A stretch of DNA of 64,000 nucleotides from Nothophaeocryptopus gaeumannii (taxonomy: Eukaryota; Ascomycota; Dothideomycetes; Mycosphaerellales; Mycosphaerellaceae), in the NCBI GenBank assembly GCA_031771865.1, contig JASISA010000027.1, positions 2,418,001 through 2,482,000 of the forward strand, given 5' to 3'. Position 1 is the first letter of the stretch. Each line of letters begins with the position of its first letter. Below, in pieces: positions 1 through 10,436 of the stretch. Made by a program: the position numbers and the translations under genes. The notes under the pieces are model-generated. The model did not search any database. It was not told where the DNA came from and saw only the letters and a list, made by a program, of their open reading frames with translations.

Positions 1-1
1 C

Positions 2-613
2 ACCGTCCAAAATGCGCTTTTTCCCAAGGTCCCTGACCAGAAGCCAAACCTCACAGCTGCGCGCGAGTACGTCCGAGTCACACAGAGCAACATCACCGGT
101 GCAGAGGGCGCTCAGCTCAAGAAGATGCAAAAAGGCAAACAGACATCGTACGACCCGAAGAAGGATAAGAAGTTATCCATCTTTTGTGCCACAAAATATC
201 CATCGTGGCAAGACGGGATCATCGACATAGTGCGCAATAACTTCTCCGACATGAAGCTGGATGTGGGTGCGGTGTCAAAGAGCATTCCGAAGACCGAGAG
301 TAAGCGCGCCATGCCGTTCGTTCAACAGCTCAAGAAAAGTCTTGAGACTGGCATCAACCCTGGTACAGTCTTCGAGCGCAAACTTGCGTTCGATGAAGTC
401 TCTGTGCTCAAAGAGATGGTTCCAGGACTGCAACAGACAGTCCAAAAATGTGCCGTGGTGGAGGTTATCGAAGTCGATTTGGAGACGAAGAAGGGTAAGG
501 TGGTTGGCGGATCCGCTGGCACTCAAAACGGCGAGGAGAAGGCGGAACTGCCTCAATCCGCCGAGAATGCCGTTCCAGGTCAACCGACGTTCTTCTTCGA
601 AAACACCGCGTGA
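2..613 (+). CDS. Cytosolic leucyl-tRNA synthetase, C-terminal part (5' truncated)
   Basis: The open frame enters at the window edge and runs 203 codons to a TGA. It charges tRNA-Leu with leucine in the cytosol. Identification rests on recognising the C-terminal extension of the eukaryotic/archaeal-type enzyme: a segment on the pattern KKDKKLSIFCATKYPSWQD at about residues 50-70, followed by a helical stretch rich in Lys and Glu (FVQQLKKSLE, KEMVPGLQQTVQKC) and the end of the tRNA-binding C-terminal domain. The catalytic core with the HIGH and KMSKS motifs lies outside the window. The tail after the conserved part (GGSAGTQNGEEKAELPQS and on) is low complexity and probably poorly conserved. No intron is visible in this part. 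Orthologues are yeast CDC60 and N. crassa leu-6-type cytosolic enzymes. The family is clear; only the beginning is missing. Confidence 0.9.
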   Translation, partial: TVQNALFPKVPDQKPNLTAAREYVRVTQSNITGAEGAQLKKMQKGKQTSYDPKKDKKLSIFCATKYPSWQDGIIDIVRNNFSDMKLDVGAVSKSIPKTESKRAMPFVQQLKKSLETGINPGTVFERKLAFDEVSVLKEMVPGLQQTVQKCAVVEVIEVDLETKKGKVVGGSAGTQNGEEKAELPQSAENAVPGQPTFFFENTA

Positions 614-1431
614 TTGCACCTCTGCATTCCGAAGACAACGCACTTGCAGTTTGAGCAACACAAGAGCCGTTCCCAGATCTAGCCAACGTGGAGGCATTCC
701 CCTTTTCACGCGAGGCTGGCGAACCTGTTAGCGACGAAGTAAACCTTGCTGCGACACTCTTCTCCCGGCGGTCATGACATGACCGATGACGATGAACGTC
801 GTGTACTGTCAGAAAATGAGATGAATGTCAACATGCTCGGTTCGTGCTGTTCCGATCCCTGCTCCCATATCTCCTTCTCACACGCTGATCATGCTGCTGT
901 CTTGTGCAACACCAAGTGTATGAATTGTTGGGGGCTCAGACCAATCAGCATGTGCAAGGCCAACCTAGTACCCTCACAGCACGGCCTTATCACATGCCAA
1001 GAGGCCCAAAAGCGATACGCTAATTAAGGAATTAATGTGGAGATTGGGCGGGCGGGTAGGGAGCTTTCTGGTGGTGCATGTGGCCCCTGCAACGCTTGGC
1101 GGCAGGTAGGTGAATGAAAGAGCGTGAATTCGCTCGGAAGGCTCGGTTATGCACGCCTGCCGCGCAGACCGCTACGATAAACCCGCAGTCGCGCAGTGGA
1201 TGACCCGAGTGACCACCGTGGCACCGCGGCCTCTAATCTTGTTCACCCGCAGCGCTATGTCCACATCTAGACCTTGTACTCTTCCCCGCATGCCCAAGTC
1301 CCCGCTTGGCGAAGGCGGGTCTCTGAGTTTGCCTCTGCTCAACTCTTACTCCAAACGCCGAACATAGGACATAACTCCCGACTGTCGCTGTGCGCACACC
1401 GCACAAACCCTCTGTCGAGCCATGGCCTGAG
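614..1431. other. Intergenic region, promoter of the Zn2Cys6 gene
   Basis: About 0.8 kb between the synthetase stop and the next start codon. Short open frames on both strands have no recognisable protein character. It must hold the terminator of the upstream gene and the promoter of the downstream regulator. I see no repeat or RNA gene in it. Confidence 0.5.
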
Positions 1432-3628
1432 ATGTCAACGCATGCCGCAAGCACGACGGCAGTACCTTCTTCCGCTTCGCAACAACATACGCCTCCGCAG
1501 ACCCAAAGGACGAAGACTGGTTGGTGCGTTTCCACAAAAATTATCCTAGCGTTCATCGCTCGGTCGAAGCGATTTTCCGTGTCCTTCTTGCTGACCAGAT
1601 CCTCGCAGTCAAAACTGTCGACTGCGCCACCTCAAGTGCGATGACAGGAAGAACTCTTGCACGAGATGCGAAAAGGCTGGGATCGACTGTGTGAGGGGAT
1701 ACAATATACGCTTCCGGCATGGAGCGAACCCTTCAGTGGCGAATCTCAAGGGACCTGGCCCGGCCAAGACAGACTATGAGTTTGGGAAGTCGCAGGCATG
1801 TCGACGCAGCATGCCTTTGAAAATGCGATGTTAACGATGAAGTAGAAATGGATGAAAACGGCGAGGACTTTGACATTCTTGGACGAAACCCAGGAGCTGA
1901 TCAACATTTACGATCACAACCCGGACGACAATAACCCATATCCAACGCCTTTCCAATGGCCAGATCACAATATCGTGTCACACCGACCGCCCTTGGAGAG
2001 AACACACTCAGCACCATTTCAGCCAACGACAACCGCCGCGCAGCAGCCAGGGCTCGAGAGTACACAGTCACATACTAGCGCTTCACCAGCAACGTTTCAA
2101 ACCACTACCGAAAAGGCGCTCAATTGGCTTGAGACTGACGCCAACTCCAGCCTGGATAAGCAAAGTGATTCTCCCGCCAGTCAGGCATTTTCAGATCGAC
2201 AACAATCGGGAGACAATTCTGAAGTCAATTCCCTCGCTAAACGCAGGAGACTCACCTTTGAAAGCAGCTATCATGACTCAAACACAAGCGAAAGCCCTCA
2301 GCCGCTCGTTAGATCTCCAGCTGATTCGTGGCATACCGGCTGGACACCAACGACAAACATCGACAACATTACCTCCAACTCGGACATTGACCTCTCATTC
2401 GTCGGGCTTGAGACAACGGTCAGCCAAGGCTTCTCGCGCATATATCTGGAGACTCCTTGTTGGCCTTTGCAAGATAGAGAAGAGGCCAAGCTTCTTCGAT
2501 ACTATACAGAGGTACTGGCGCGAAATTTCGACCTCACAGATCCGCGCAAGCACTTCAGATCGGTTGTGCCACAGCGCGCGGCTGTCTGTCCAACTTTGAT
2601 GAATGCGATCTTTGCCCTATCCGCGCGACATCTAAGTCGAATAGGCGAGTATGATCCTTTGATGTCAAACAAATACCACCAGGAATGCTTAAAGCATTTG
2701 ATCCCAATGCTGGACGACAATGCGGCCATTCTGGATGAAAATTTGCTGGCATCAACTATCATACTAAGGCACTTAGAGGAATTCGAGGTCCCTATTTCTG
2801 GACAATTACCGGCCGATCAGCACAGTCACTTGCTCGGCGCACAAGCATTCATTGCGGCTCAAGAGAGGGCTGCAGTTACAGGAGGTCTGCGACAAGCTGC
2901 TTTCTGGGTTGGGTTGCGACAGGAAGTCTACGTTGCTTTCGTGAATCAAAGGCCCGTTCTTCCTGCCCTAGAGCATTGCAATATTGACAGATCATTCGAG
3001 GCCGCAGAAGACCACATCTGGTGAGTCGAGAGCAAAGGAAACACATAACTATTTGTACTGATACCTTGTTCCCAGGGCTTGCCGGATGATCGTACTCTGC
3101 TCAGATGTCATCCGGTTCTGCTTCGGGGATGGTCCACAGAGCATAGCCAGCTACAAGTATCTCGAGGAACAAGTCTCCACATGGTACTCGTCTAAACCAG
3201 CAAGCTTCACGCCCGTCTTCTATCGTGAACCGGACGCCGTTGCCGACGAGGTGTTTCCGGAAATCTGGTTCGATGGTGACGAGCACGCGACTGGTGTGCA
3301 GCATTACCATCTCGCGCGGATACTCCTTTCCTCGTTTAATCCCTCGATTCCGAAATTGGGCCCAGGACGAACAGCGTCGTTGAAAGTCATGGACGATGAA
3401 ATCAGACAACACGTGAGGATATTATGTGGCATGGCGCTTAGCAATCCGGAAACGGCGCCGGCCTTTACGTATGCTAGCATGGCCTGCACAATGGCGGGCG
3501 ATAAGTTCTCGGATGTTAAAGAACAGGCGGCGTTGGTCGACGTGTTGCGCGAGTGCGATGAGAGACATGCGTGGCCCACAGGCACGGCCATCGGGAACTT
3601 GAAGTCGGCCTGGGGATGGGAGTCGTGA
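1432..3628 (+). CDS. Zn2Cys6 fungal-specific transcription factor with a GC-AG intron
   Basis: Spliced model: exons 1432-1523, 1609-1795, 1846-3020 and 3076-3628, giving 668 residues. The first intron splits the first Cys codon of the zinc cluster; joining restores C31-x2-C34-x6-C41-x6-C48-x2-C51-x6-C58, an exact Zn2Cys6 motif preceded by RTKTG. The second intron has a GC donor (CAG|GCATGT) and a TAG acceptor; it restores the frame into KWMKTARTLTFLDETQE, a segment typical of this regulator type just after the cluster. The third intron has GTGAGT and CCCAG. After a Ser/Gln-rich linker, residues from about 240 to the end form the helical fungal-specific regulatory domain (ALSARHLSR, LASTIILRHLEEFEVP). 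It is a nuclear sequence-specific DNA-binding regulator; the target pathway is unknown. It resembles ArcA-like factors, but I am not sure of that subgroup. The ATG at 1432 is the only in-frame ATG upstream of the cluster. Confidence 0.85.
1796..1845 (+). other. GC-AG intron (50 nt)
   Basis: The donor reads CAG|GCATGT and the acceptor GAAGTAG, with a TTAAC branch-like sequence 15 nt upstream. It is phase 0. Without removing it the frame hits stop codons; removing it joins two segments that are contiguous in related zinc-cluster proteins. Confidence 0.7.
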
Positions 3629-3837
3629 ATCAAGCCTGGAGATGGACGTGTCAGGTATGTCCGTAACAACATGTCTTGTCAATATTTGAACAGAAATTTG
3701 AACGACGGCAACCGTTGGCGGAGAACAGTCCGCTTCTCTCATCGCATCTCCCTCCCTCCCATCGTCTTCCCCTCGCATACCCATGTACCTCTCATACACT
3801 CAATGTCCTCGAGCTCTTACCATTTGGACTTCCCAGT

Positions 3838-4470
3838 ATGATCAACGCGGTTCTGGTGTTCAACAACAACGGCCAGCCGCGGTTGACCAAGTTCTACACA
3901 CAACTGGTATGAAGCTCGATCTCGACACTGCACTGACTGGACTGTGCTGCATCGTACTGAAGCTGACGAGTGGGTTAGGACACGGCAGTGCAACAGCGAC
4001 TGATCTCGGAGATCTTCACCCTCGTTTCCGCCCGTCCAAATAGCGCCTGCAACTTCCTCCCCCTGCCACCGCTGCTTGCCCCCGCTCCCAGCTCATCCAC
4101 CTCCGCCTCTGCCTCCGCCAGCCCCGCTGAGCACAACGATGCGCCATCGCTGGTGACGTACCGACACTATGCCACGCTGTACTTCATCGTCATCTCCACC
4201 TCAACCGAATCTCCGCTGGCGCTGCTTGATCTGATACAGGTATTTGTGGAAGCGCTGGACAGGTTGTTCGAGAATGTCTGCGAGCTGGACCTGATCTTCA
4301 ACTTCGAGACGCTCCATGCCGTGCTCGGCGAGATGATTGTCGGTGGCGTCGTGGTCGAGACGGGGCTGGACAGGGTTGTGGAGGGCGTGAAGAGCCAGGG
4401 ACGGGTGACGAAGAGGCCGGTCAATGAGAGCAGGCCGGGTTTGACGACGGGTATCTGGGCCGGGAGATGA
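3838..4470 (+). CDS. APS3: AP-3 adaptor complex, sigma subunit
   Basis: Exons 3838-3906 and 3979-4470 give 186 residues. The intron (GTATGA...GTTAG, 72 nt) is phase 0 and sits after YTQL. The N-terminus MINAVLVFNNNGQPRLTKFY and the later blocks YRHYATLYFIV, LLDLIQVFVEALD and FENVCELDLIFNFE are diagnostic of adaptor small (sigma) chains, and NNxGxPRLxKFY points to AP-3 rather than AP-1 or AP-2. The small chain stabilises the tetrameric AP-3 coat that carries cargo such as alkaline phosphatase and syntaxins from the Golgi or endosome to the vacuole. An Ala/Ser/Pro-rich insert of about 25 residues interrupts the usual sequence after CNFLPLPP; it lies in the loop where animal proteins carry a short Gly-rich stretch. 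The C-terminal 30 residues are also longer than in animals. Confidence 0.92.
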
Positions 4471-4949
4471 AGAGCCATGACTTGACGAAGGATGCAATAT
4501 ACGTGGCTGCGCGGATCATGAACATTTTCTGCGTGCCTCCTGCAGGTCTGGGCGGAGCGTACCACGAACCTGGGAACAATGAACAAAGGCCCTTTGTTGT
4601 TTTGTTGGAAATGTCACCGCAGACAATGCCAGCCCTTGTTCAACTTGGGTCTTATGCAATGAAAGACTTGCAGCAGGCTAAGGGTAATAAGAGTGCCGTC
4701 GGGCCACATCGAGCCGTCCGCCTCTTTCGCGCAATGGAAAGCTTCGGAGATCTACATCGCTTGAGCAAAACATTCTACTACTGCTACATCCGATACACCG
4801 CTCTAGCTGGCCTAGAACGCCGCACGACACTCAGCACAAAGCACCGCGTAGATCTCTATCACAAGCACCACACTCTTCTACCACACCCTACCAAGACAAT
4901 TGCTGCACAAACTTCTGGCAAGCTTGTTGTACCCACTACGACTTTCAGA

Positions 4950-7052
4950 ATGACTAACTACAAGCCAATCCCGACACCTCGCCGATATGACGGCAGACCA
5001 GCTCTCGATTCGTACAACTCTGCCTACCTGCGCCCTAGCGCACGCTCCACGCTAAATACACCTCGTTCACACCGCTCAGCTTTCAGTCGCATCAGCAGTG
5101 CCGCATCTGTAGCGTCAAAAGCTGTGCATCGCAAGCCTCGCGTCAGTCGATGGAGACGTGCCTTTCAGCAATTTCTGTTGCTGCGTGAACTGAAGAAGTC
5201 GGAGCTCATCCGTCTTCTTCGACGTCAAAAGGAGCGATCGTCGTTCCGGGTGACAAATCTTCATTCGACAGAGCCTCGCCAGAGAAACTCTACCATCCGC
5301 GACTTTACCGCCAACAGCCTCTTTCCTGCTGAAAGCTCAGTAGCTGCCCCCAGAGCAGAGACCACATATCAGCTCCACCAAGGCCCAGCATCTCTTGCAG
5401 TGCCTCAGGAGGCAAGCGTCAACATAAGATATTCACACCCGGTGGTGACAAGCGTAATCTCTCTCGGCCCTCTCACAGCTGTCACGGCCACGACCAGCCG
5501 CACAAACGCCACAGCTGATTCCAGTCACAGCAGTCTCTCCCGCGATGGAGGCTCGTTCAGAGGCACTCCTGCGACAGCTGACTTCCCAAACCAAGTGAAC
5601 CCGCGCCGTGTTGCCTCTCACCATTCTGACATTGATAGGATTCAGTCTTACAATCAGCTCGACGGTATTGTGTCCCGCAATAGTTCACGTTTGACCATCC
5701 CAGGGCGGAGAACTTCTGCGGTGCGTGAGTGGCAGGCTCCGAATACCGATCAACTGCCAGAGAGGACTAAGAGCAGAATTGCTCATGACAGCCTGCCTTA
5801 CCTGACAATGATTCCGCCGATTGACACCGATGACCTCGAACTCTCGTCAGAAGTGTACGCTGCCAATTGGGATCGAAGGCTCGAGCACGAAGCAAGGCGA
5901 AGAGAAGTCGAGGATCGCCGCCGAGCTCTGGATGCGCTTACCTCAAGTGAATCTGCTCCTAGCATGCGGCACGACACTCTCCCGTACATCCCGACCCACG
6001 CGCCAATCACTCCGACTGCGTTTGAGGCCACACCTCAGCCTTCGCCAACGCGTTCTGCCCAAATCGCTGCGACAGCAAACGCGCTAGAAGGCAATCAGCC
6101 ATCAAATCGGTACAGTGCCCCCCGAGGCTTGGAAGATCTCGCCAAAAGCTTTTCGCGAACGAATGGCAAGCAGCCAGCTGACCCAAACGTTCAGACAAAC
6201 CTCGAGGTCGCTCGGCGCGAGACGCAGAATGGTGGCGGGCAATCAGCTTTGCCTTACCGTTCAGGAGCTTGGCGAATCATCAATCGACCTCGCAGCGTCG
6301 CCTTCATCGGCTCGGAGCCACCAACTCCAGATGCTCGGGCCAGCCAACGCCATACGCAATTCGCCTCCAGATGTGACCAAGCTGACGCTGTCTTCGACTC
6401 GTCCTCTTCAGTCTACTCGAAAGAGTCTTCGCGAGATTCCATGATGACGCCAGCGCCCTTGACCCCACGCGTCGGGCTCAAGCCAGTGCCTCAGCAGGCC
6501 CAGGGTGGCGGCATCAAGCGTAAGCGAGTTGGTCGAACCCATTCTCCTCAGAGTGAACGCACTCCATCCGTTTCTCGGCCTACCGATACTCCCAATAGAG
6601 GAAGCGAAGTGCCGGAGATCGAGTATCCAAGCTTCCCAGATCGCGCGAGCGGGATGACTTTTCTTGAACCGCGAGAAGCACCTGCGCCACCGCGGCCACA
6701 GTCACGGCCGCCACGTACCCCATCTCGAGCTCCTCCACGACCAGCATCTCTCTGCCCAAGCATCAGATCCGGAGACTTCACGCACTTTCCAGGCTGTTGT
6801 CAATGCATTCGTGGCCGAGAAGCGTTGATAGCTGCTCGCGCTGCTGCGGCAGGCTCTTCTCGCCCTTCTCCAGCTGGGCAGTCTCCGTTGCCTGTTACTT
6901 CTGCCGAGTCCGCATCCTCCGAGCGTTGGAGAAGACCGACTTTCACTCCCATTGATGACATTCGGCAGGCCATGACATCTCGTGAAGCTTTCCTTGCATT
7001 ACTTAACAAGGACAAGTATTTGCCGCCACACCAGCGCCGGTTTGCTAAGTGA
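4950..7052 (+). CDS. Unrecognised low-complexity protein with a repeated HD(S/T)LPY motif
   Basis: An intronless frame of 700 residues from the ATG at 4950. The frame stays open 161 codons further upstream, but that part overlaps the 3' end of the AP-3 gene and reads like untranslated sequence, so the later ATG is preferred. The product is Ser/Pro/Arg-rich and mostly disordered. Around residues 60-105 there is a basic helical stretch (RWRRAFQQFLLLRELKKSE). A short motif recurs: HDSLPYL near residue 275, HDTLPYI near 336, and a shorter SALPYR near 430. A charged helix (RRLEHEARRREVEDRRR) separates the first two copies. The extreme C-terminus, KYLPPHQRR, looks conserved. I do not recognise a family. 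Its role could be scaffolding or nucleic-acid binding, but that is only inference from composition. Confidence 0.7.
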   Translation: MTNYKPIPTPRRYDGRPALDSYNSAYLRPSARSTLNTPRSHRSAFSRISSAASVASKAVHRKPRVSRWRRAFQQFLLLRELKKSELIRLLRRQKERSSFRVTNLHSTEPRQRNSTIRDFTANSLFPAESSVAAPRAETTYQLHQGPASLAVPQEASVNIRYSHPVVTSVISLGPLTAVTATTSRTNATADSSHSSLSRDGGSFRGTPATADFPNQVNPRRVASHHSDIDRIQSYNQLDGIVSRNSSRLTIPGRRTSAVREWQAPNTDQLPERTKSRIAHDSLPYLTMIPPIDTDDLELSSEVYAANWDRRLEHEARRREVEDRRRALDALTSSESAPSMRHDTLPYIPTHAPITPTAFEATPQPSPTRSAQIAATANALEGNQPSNRYSAPRGLEDLAKSFSRTNGKQPADPNVQTNLEVARRETQNGGGQSALPYRSGAWRIINRPRSVAFIGSEPPTPDARASQRHTQFASRCDQADAVFDSSSSVYSKESSRDSMMTPAPLTPRVGLKPVPQQAQGGGIKRKRVGRTHSPQSERTPSVSRPTDTPNRGSEVPEIEYPSFPDRASGMTFLEPREAPAPPRPQSRPPRTPSRAPPRPASLCPSIRSGDFTHFPGCCQCIRGREALIAARAAAAGSSRPSPAGQSPLPVTSAESASSERWRRPTFTPIDDIRQAMTSREAFLALLNKDKYLPPHQRRFAK

Positions 7053-7224
7053 TGAATGAACAAGTTAGTGTAGAGAAGTGACTGGGGGTCGGTAATGTAT
7101 GGTACAGTAATCATTGTTAGGGAGGGTGTTTTTCCATGGGTACGTAGTTCCAATGCCTTCGGAAGGGAATTCCAATTCATGTGCATACATCCTTCTTTAG
7201 ACCTCACCTGTGTGCAGATTTCGT

Positions 7225-9380
7225 TTCCAAGCTCAAGTCTGCGAGATGGTTTGGGTACCTAGCGAGCAGTATATGGAGTTCACTGACTCTGATTTCTCTA
7301 GATTGCACTCTCTGTCGCAAGGTTAGTTTCAGCGTCGTATCTGAGAGTTCAAGGGCATATCTATGTTCAAATATGGCGAGACACTTGTCTTCATTCCTCA
7401 ATCTACGCCGAAATCTTCTTGTGATCATGCGTCCCGCTTCGATACCTCCCACCCTTGTCTCCATTTAAGAGCCAGACGAAACTTCCTGTCTACGAAGCGA
7501 TACGCGTACATACCAACAACTGTACCGAGAAAATCGTGTCCTGCAGATACATGACAGTGCATTGCCGCTCGAATCTGCTGAAGACCTCGTGTCAGATGCT
7601 AACATGCAACAGGGTTGTGTTAGGACTATGCGCGATGTCAATTTTCAGATCTCAGGAGACGTTTCGAGCTCGAGTCTGCGAGACAACGTGGGTACCTAAG
7701 TAGCGAAGCTGCCTTAGATGGCTGCCTTCAGGCTAAAGCGATTGCTCTGATCTTCTTGTTGTGACATGGAAACGTTCGATTAACGCCTTCAGGAAAGTAT
7801 GCGTGCGAATTGATCCGTTCTCCGTAGATTTCTTCTCCTAAGCCAGGGTCATTTCAGAGCAGCTGTCTGCGAGATGGTGTGTATATCTAAGGATCAAAAT
7901 GCTGGAATAACACTGTTTTGCTGAAGTGAACCCCTTTGACTTGTTCTAACATACATTTGATGATCAATCGACATCTCCAAGGCACTTTGTATACGTGGTG
8001 ATCAAAACTCACCAGATTTCCTTCAACAGCTTGCGCTCGGTTTCAAGCAGCTGTCTGCGAGGCGCAGTGCATTCCTAGTATTTGAATGGCCTGAGACGAC
8101 GGGCTCTGAGCGCCAGTGACCATCCATAACCTCGTGGCGCATGGAGATGCGCAATTCTATCGCATTGTCAGGTCTCATCAGATCTCTCTCCCAGGGTTTG
8201 ATAGCCAGTCTCCAACGCTCGTCTGCGAGACGGTGAGCTTAACTGGTGTCCAAACATGCTGGAATAGTAGCATCTTGCTACACATATGATTGTGCCAGGC
8301 TTTCATGTGACCATCCAAGGCTTCATGTGAGATGATCACAGACAGTTCAATTGCATAGAATTTCTATCTTGCCTTTCGGAGTGCGTACTTAGTCAAAGAC
8401 GTACTGAGACGAGGGTCTTGGGAGATGAGTCAAGGGCTTCCTGTGAGGTGTTCGCACGCCAATTCGAATGTCTCGGAATAGTCAGCCTTGAGCTCTCCTT
8501 GCATTCGGACTTTATTGATTTGGTTCAGCTTTCACATTCAGTCTTTCGGGTCTTTGTGTTCAAAGAGTCGTCGAGGCCCCTCTAGCAAGTACTCCTACTG
8601 TCCTCTCCAAATGTGTAGTCAATGTTGGGGTCGTGATCTCCGAATCTGCGTGGGAGTCTACCTTTGGAATCGCCAATCTCTGTCAGTAGTCGGTATCGCT
8701 CTCTCCATCCGAGGATCTGTTTGGAGCCATGGTCTACGAGTTTACAAGCGCATCTAGCGACGAGGCGGCTGAGATGACGACTATTTGTTGCTTCCAAAGT
8801 GCCATGTGATTTGTGCACACGCGCATTTTGCCTTGGGATTCGCCAAATTTTGAAAGTCGTCAATATTGCTCTTTCTATCCAAGAGTCAGTTTCGAATCGC
8901 AGTCTGCGAGCTTCTATGCATACCTAGCAACGGACACGCTGAGATGACGGGGGTGTGTTGCTCGCAAACCGCCGTGTGAGCTGTGAACACGTAATTTGTG
9001 CCTCGGAAATCGCCAAACTTCGTCCCATTCGCCTCTGTCAATTCCCGAGTCTTTGTCTTCGAGGCGTGCCAAACGCCCACTTCGGACCACGAAGCGTCGC
9101 GTCAGCTGGTCTCACTAGATCTGTCTCTGATCTCGCTGTCAGTTTTCGAGTTGTAGTCTGCGAAGCCTTAAGCGTACCTACCGAATACACACCGAGACGA
9201 TAGCCCTGGAAGCTACCCACTTTTTTTCATTTGCCTTAAGAAGATGTCGAGTCCTCATTCTTCGAGGTGTCCCACGACACCTCCGAGGCGCCTAAAACAT
9301 GGCGTGAGCAGCCTTCACGCCATTCATCTCTGATCGCACAGTCACTTCACGAGTCGCCGTCTGTGAGATTACAAGCGTAG
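7225..9380. repeat. Field of degenerate long-period tandem repeats
   Basis: The 2.66 kb between the genes on either side has no credible coding frame, but a phrase close to AGTCTGCGAG followed about 10-15 nt later by GCGTACCTAGC keeps returning. Anchors lie near 7237, 7488, 7674, 7864, 8053, 8221, 8378, 8567, 8732, 8902, 9055, 9156, 9258 and 9359. Spacings after the first are 153-190 bp up to 9055, then 101, 102 and 101 bp. Several copies continue into GCTGAGATGACG (8771 and 8939) and start with TTTCGAG. Individual copies are heavily diverged, so this is an old array rather than a fresh satellite. Base composition is not strongly AT-shifted, so repeat-induced point mutation is not the obvious cause of decay. 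Confidence 0.7.
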
Positions 9381-9713
9381 CTATTGGAAAAAAGTATAGA
9401 GTTCATTCGCCTTTGCATAGGCTCATCAGCTACAATGCTGATTTGAATCCGGAAGATGGAGAAGGGAAAGCCGTCGATTGTTCCCATCTCCACGCATAAT
9501 CGCAGAACGCTCATTTTTCCCAAATGGGAGATAATCAAGAAAACAGGGCCATTATTCGCTTTTCTTCCCGCTGATTCAAAAACAGATTTCTGAGTAGAGT
9601 GTCGTAGTGGGTTCCGTAGTGCTGTTTCCCGTCAGTTAGCGAACCTTTGCGATTTTGAAGTATGATTTACAGTCGTATATGTGCAAGAAGAACCTTGCCG
9701 CAGTTTCCGTATG

Positions 9714-10382
9714 TTATTCACTGATCGCATCCATCATGCCCTTCCCAAGGATGATGCCACCTTCGTAGTCGCTGAATTCGCAGTGTGGCACGAAGTGCGT
9801 GCGCATAAAGATGGCGACTTCGTTTGGAATGGGAAAGAGGTAGTTTTCCAAAGCGTACTGGGAGACAAACTGTTTGTGTTGCCAGTTGACAGTTCCGTTA
9901 CCTGGCACGCGGGGCGCTGGAAGGAAACGGCCGTGAATCATGTCCGTCTTCACGCGGTCGTTTCCTTCGTAGTTCAACTCCTTTGAGTCGGGCCATGGTG
10001 CTAGCGGCTGTTGTCGACCGTTGTCGGGGTTGGTTGCAAAGACTGTCTTCATGCAGAGGACAGAAGAGTCGTTGGTGTCGTATTCTTTTCCGCCGAACGC
10101 GGGCTTGACGGGAGGTGGTAGCCCAGGGCCCAGCTCGAAGCGAGAGCGCTCATAGGCAACTTGCTCCTCGCGGGCAAACTTGGCCTTTCGAAGGACTTCC
10201 ACGTCGGCTTCCCGGTCGATTCGATGCTGATAGAGGTTGAAGCCTTGTGTCCATGCGACGGAGTCCTTGCAGAAATTGTGCCGAGCTTGGTCCAATTTGG
10301 CCTGTTCGCGTCTCGCAATGACGGCCGGAGACTCCCACTTCCGAGAGTTGGAGTGTGTCGGTGGTCGATATGGACGGCTCAT
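9714..10382 (-). CDS. Conserved-looking unknown protein
   Basis: A single-exon frame of 222 residues with an ATG start (complement of 10380-10382). It starts MSRPYRPPTHSNSRKWES and has a long charged helix at residues 20-85 (VIARREQAKLDQARHN, EVLRKAKFAREEQVAYERSRFE). The second half is a folded-looking segment rich in aromatic residues with DSKELNYEGNDR, KTDMIHGRFLPAPR and FPIPNEVAIFMRTHFVP, ending in a Gly-rich stretch GGIILGKGMMD. There is no signal peptide, membrane segment or recognised domain. The amino-acid balance and the ATG support a real gene. I cannot assign a function. Confidence 0.6.
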   Translation of the reverse strand: MSRPYRPPTHSNSRKWESPAVIARREQAKLDQARHNFCKDSVAWTQGFNLYQHRIDREADVEVLRKAKFAREEQVAYERSRFELGPGLPPPVKPAFGGKEYDTNDSSVLCMKTVFATNPDNGRQQPLAPWPDSKELNYEGNDRVKTDMIHGRFLPAPRVPGNGTVNWQHKQFVSQYALENYLFPIPNEVAIFMRTHFVPHCEFSDYEGGIILGKGMMDAISE

Positions 10383-10436
10383 GATCGTGATGATTGGTGA
10401 ATGAGGTAATGCTGGATAAGGAAGTCTCAGGGTGAA

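Noticed and set aside
4467..4949. In-frame 161-codon N-terminal extension of the 700-residue protein
   Set aside because: It overlaps the end of the AP-3 sigma gene, lies where its terminator and the next promoter are expected, and has no conserved character.
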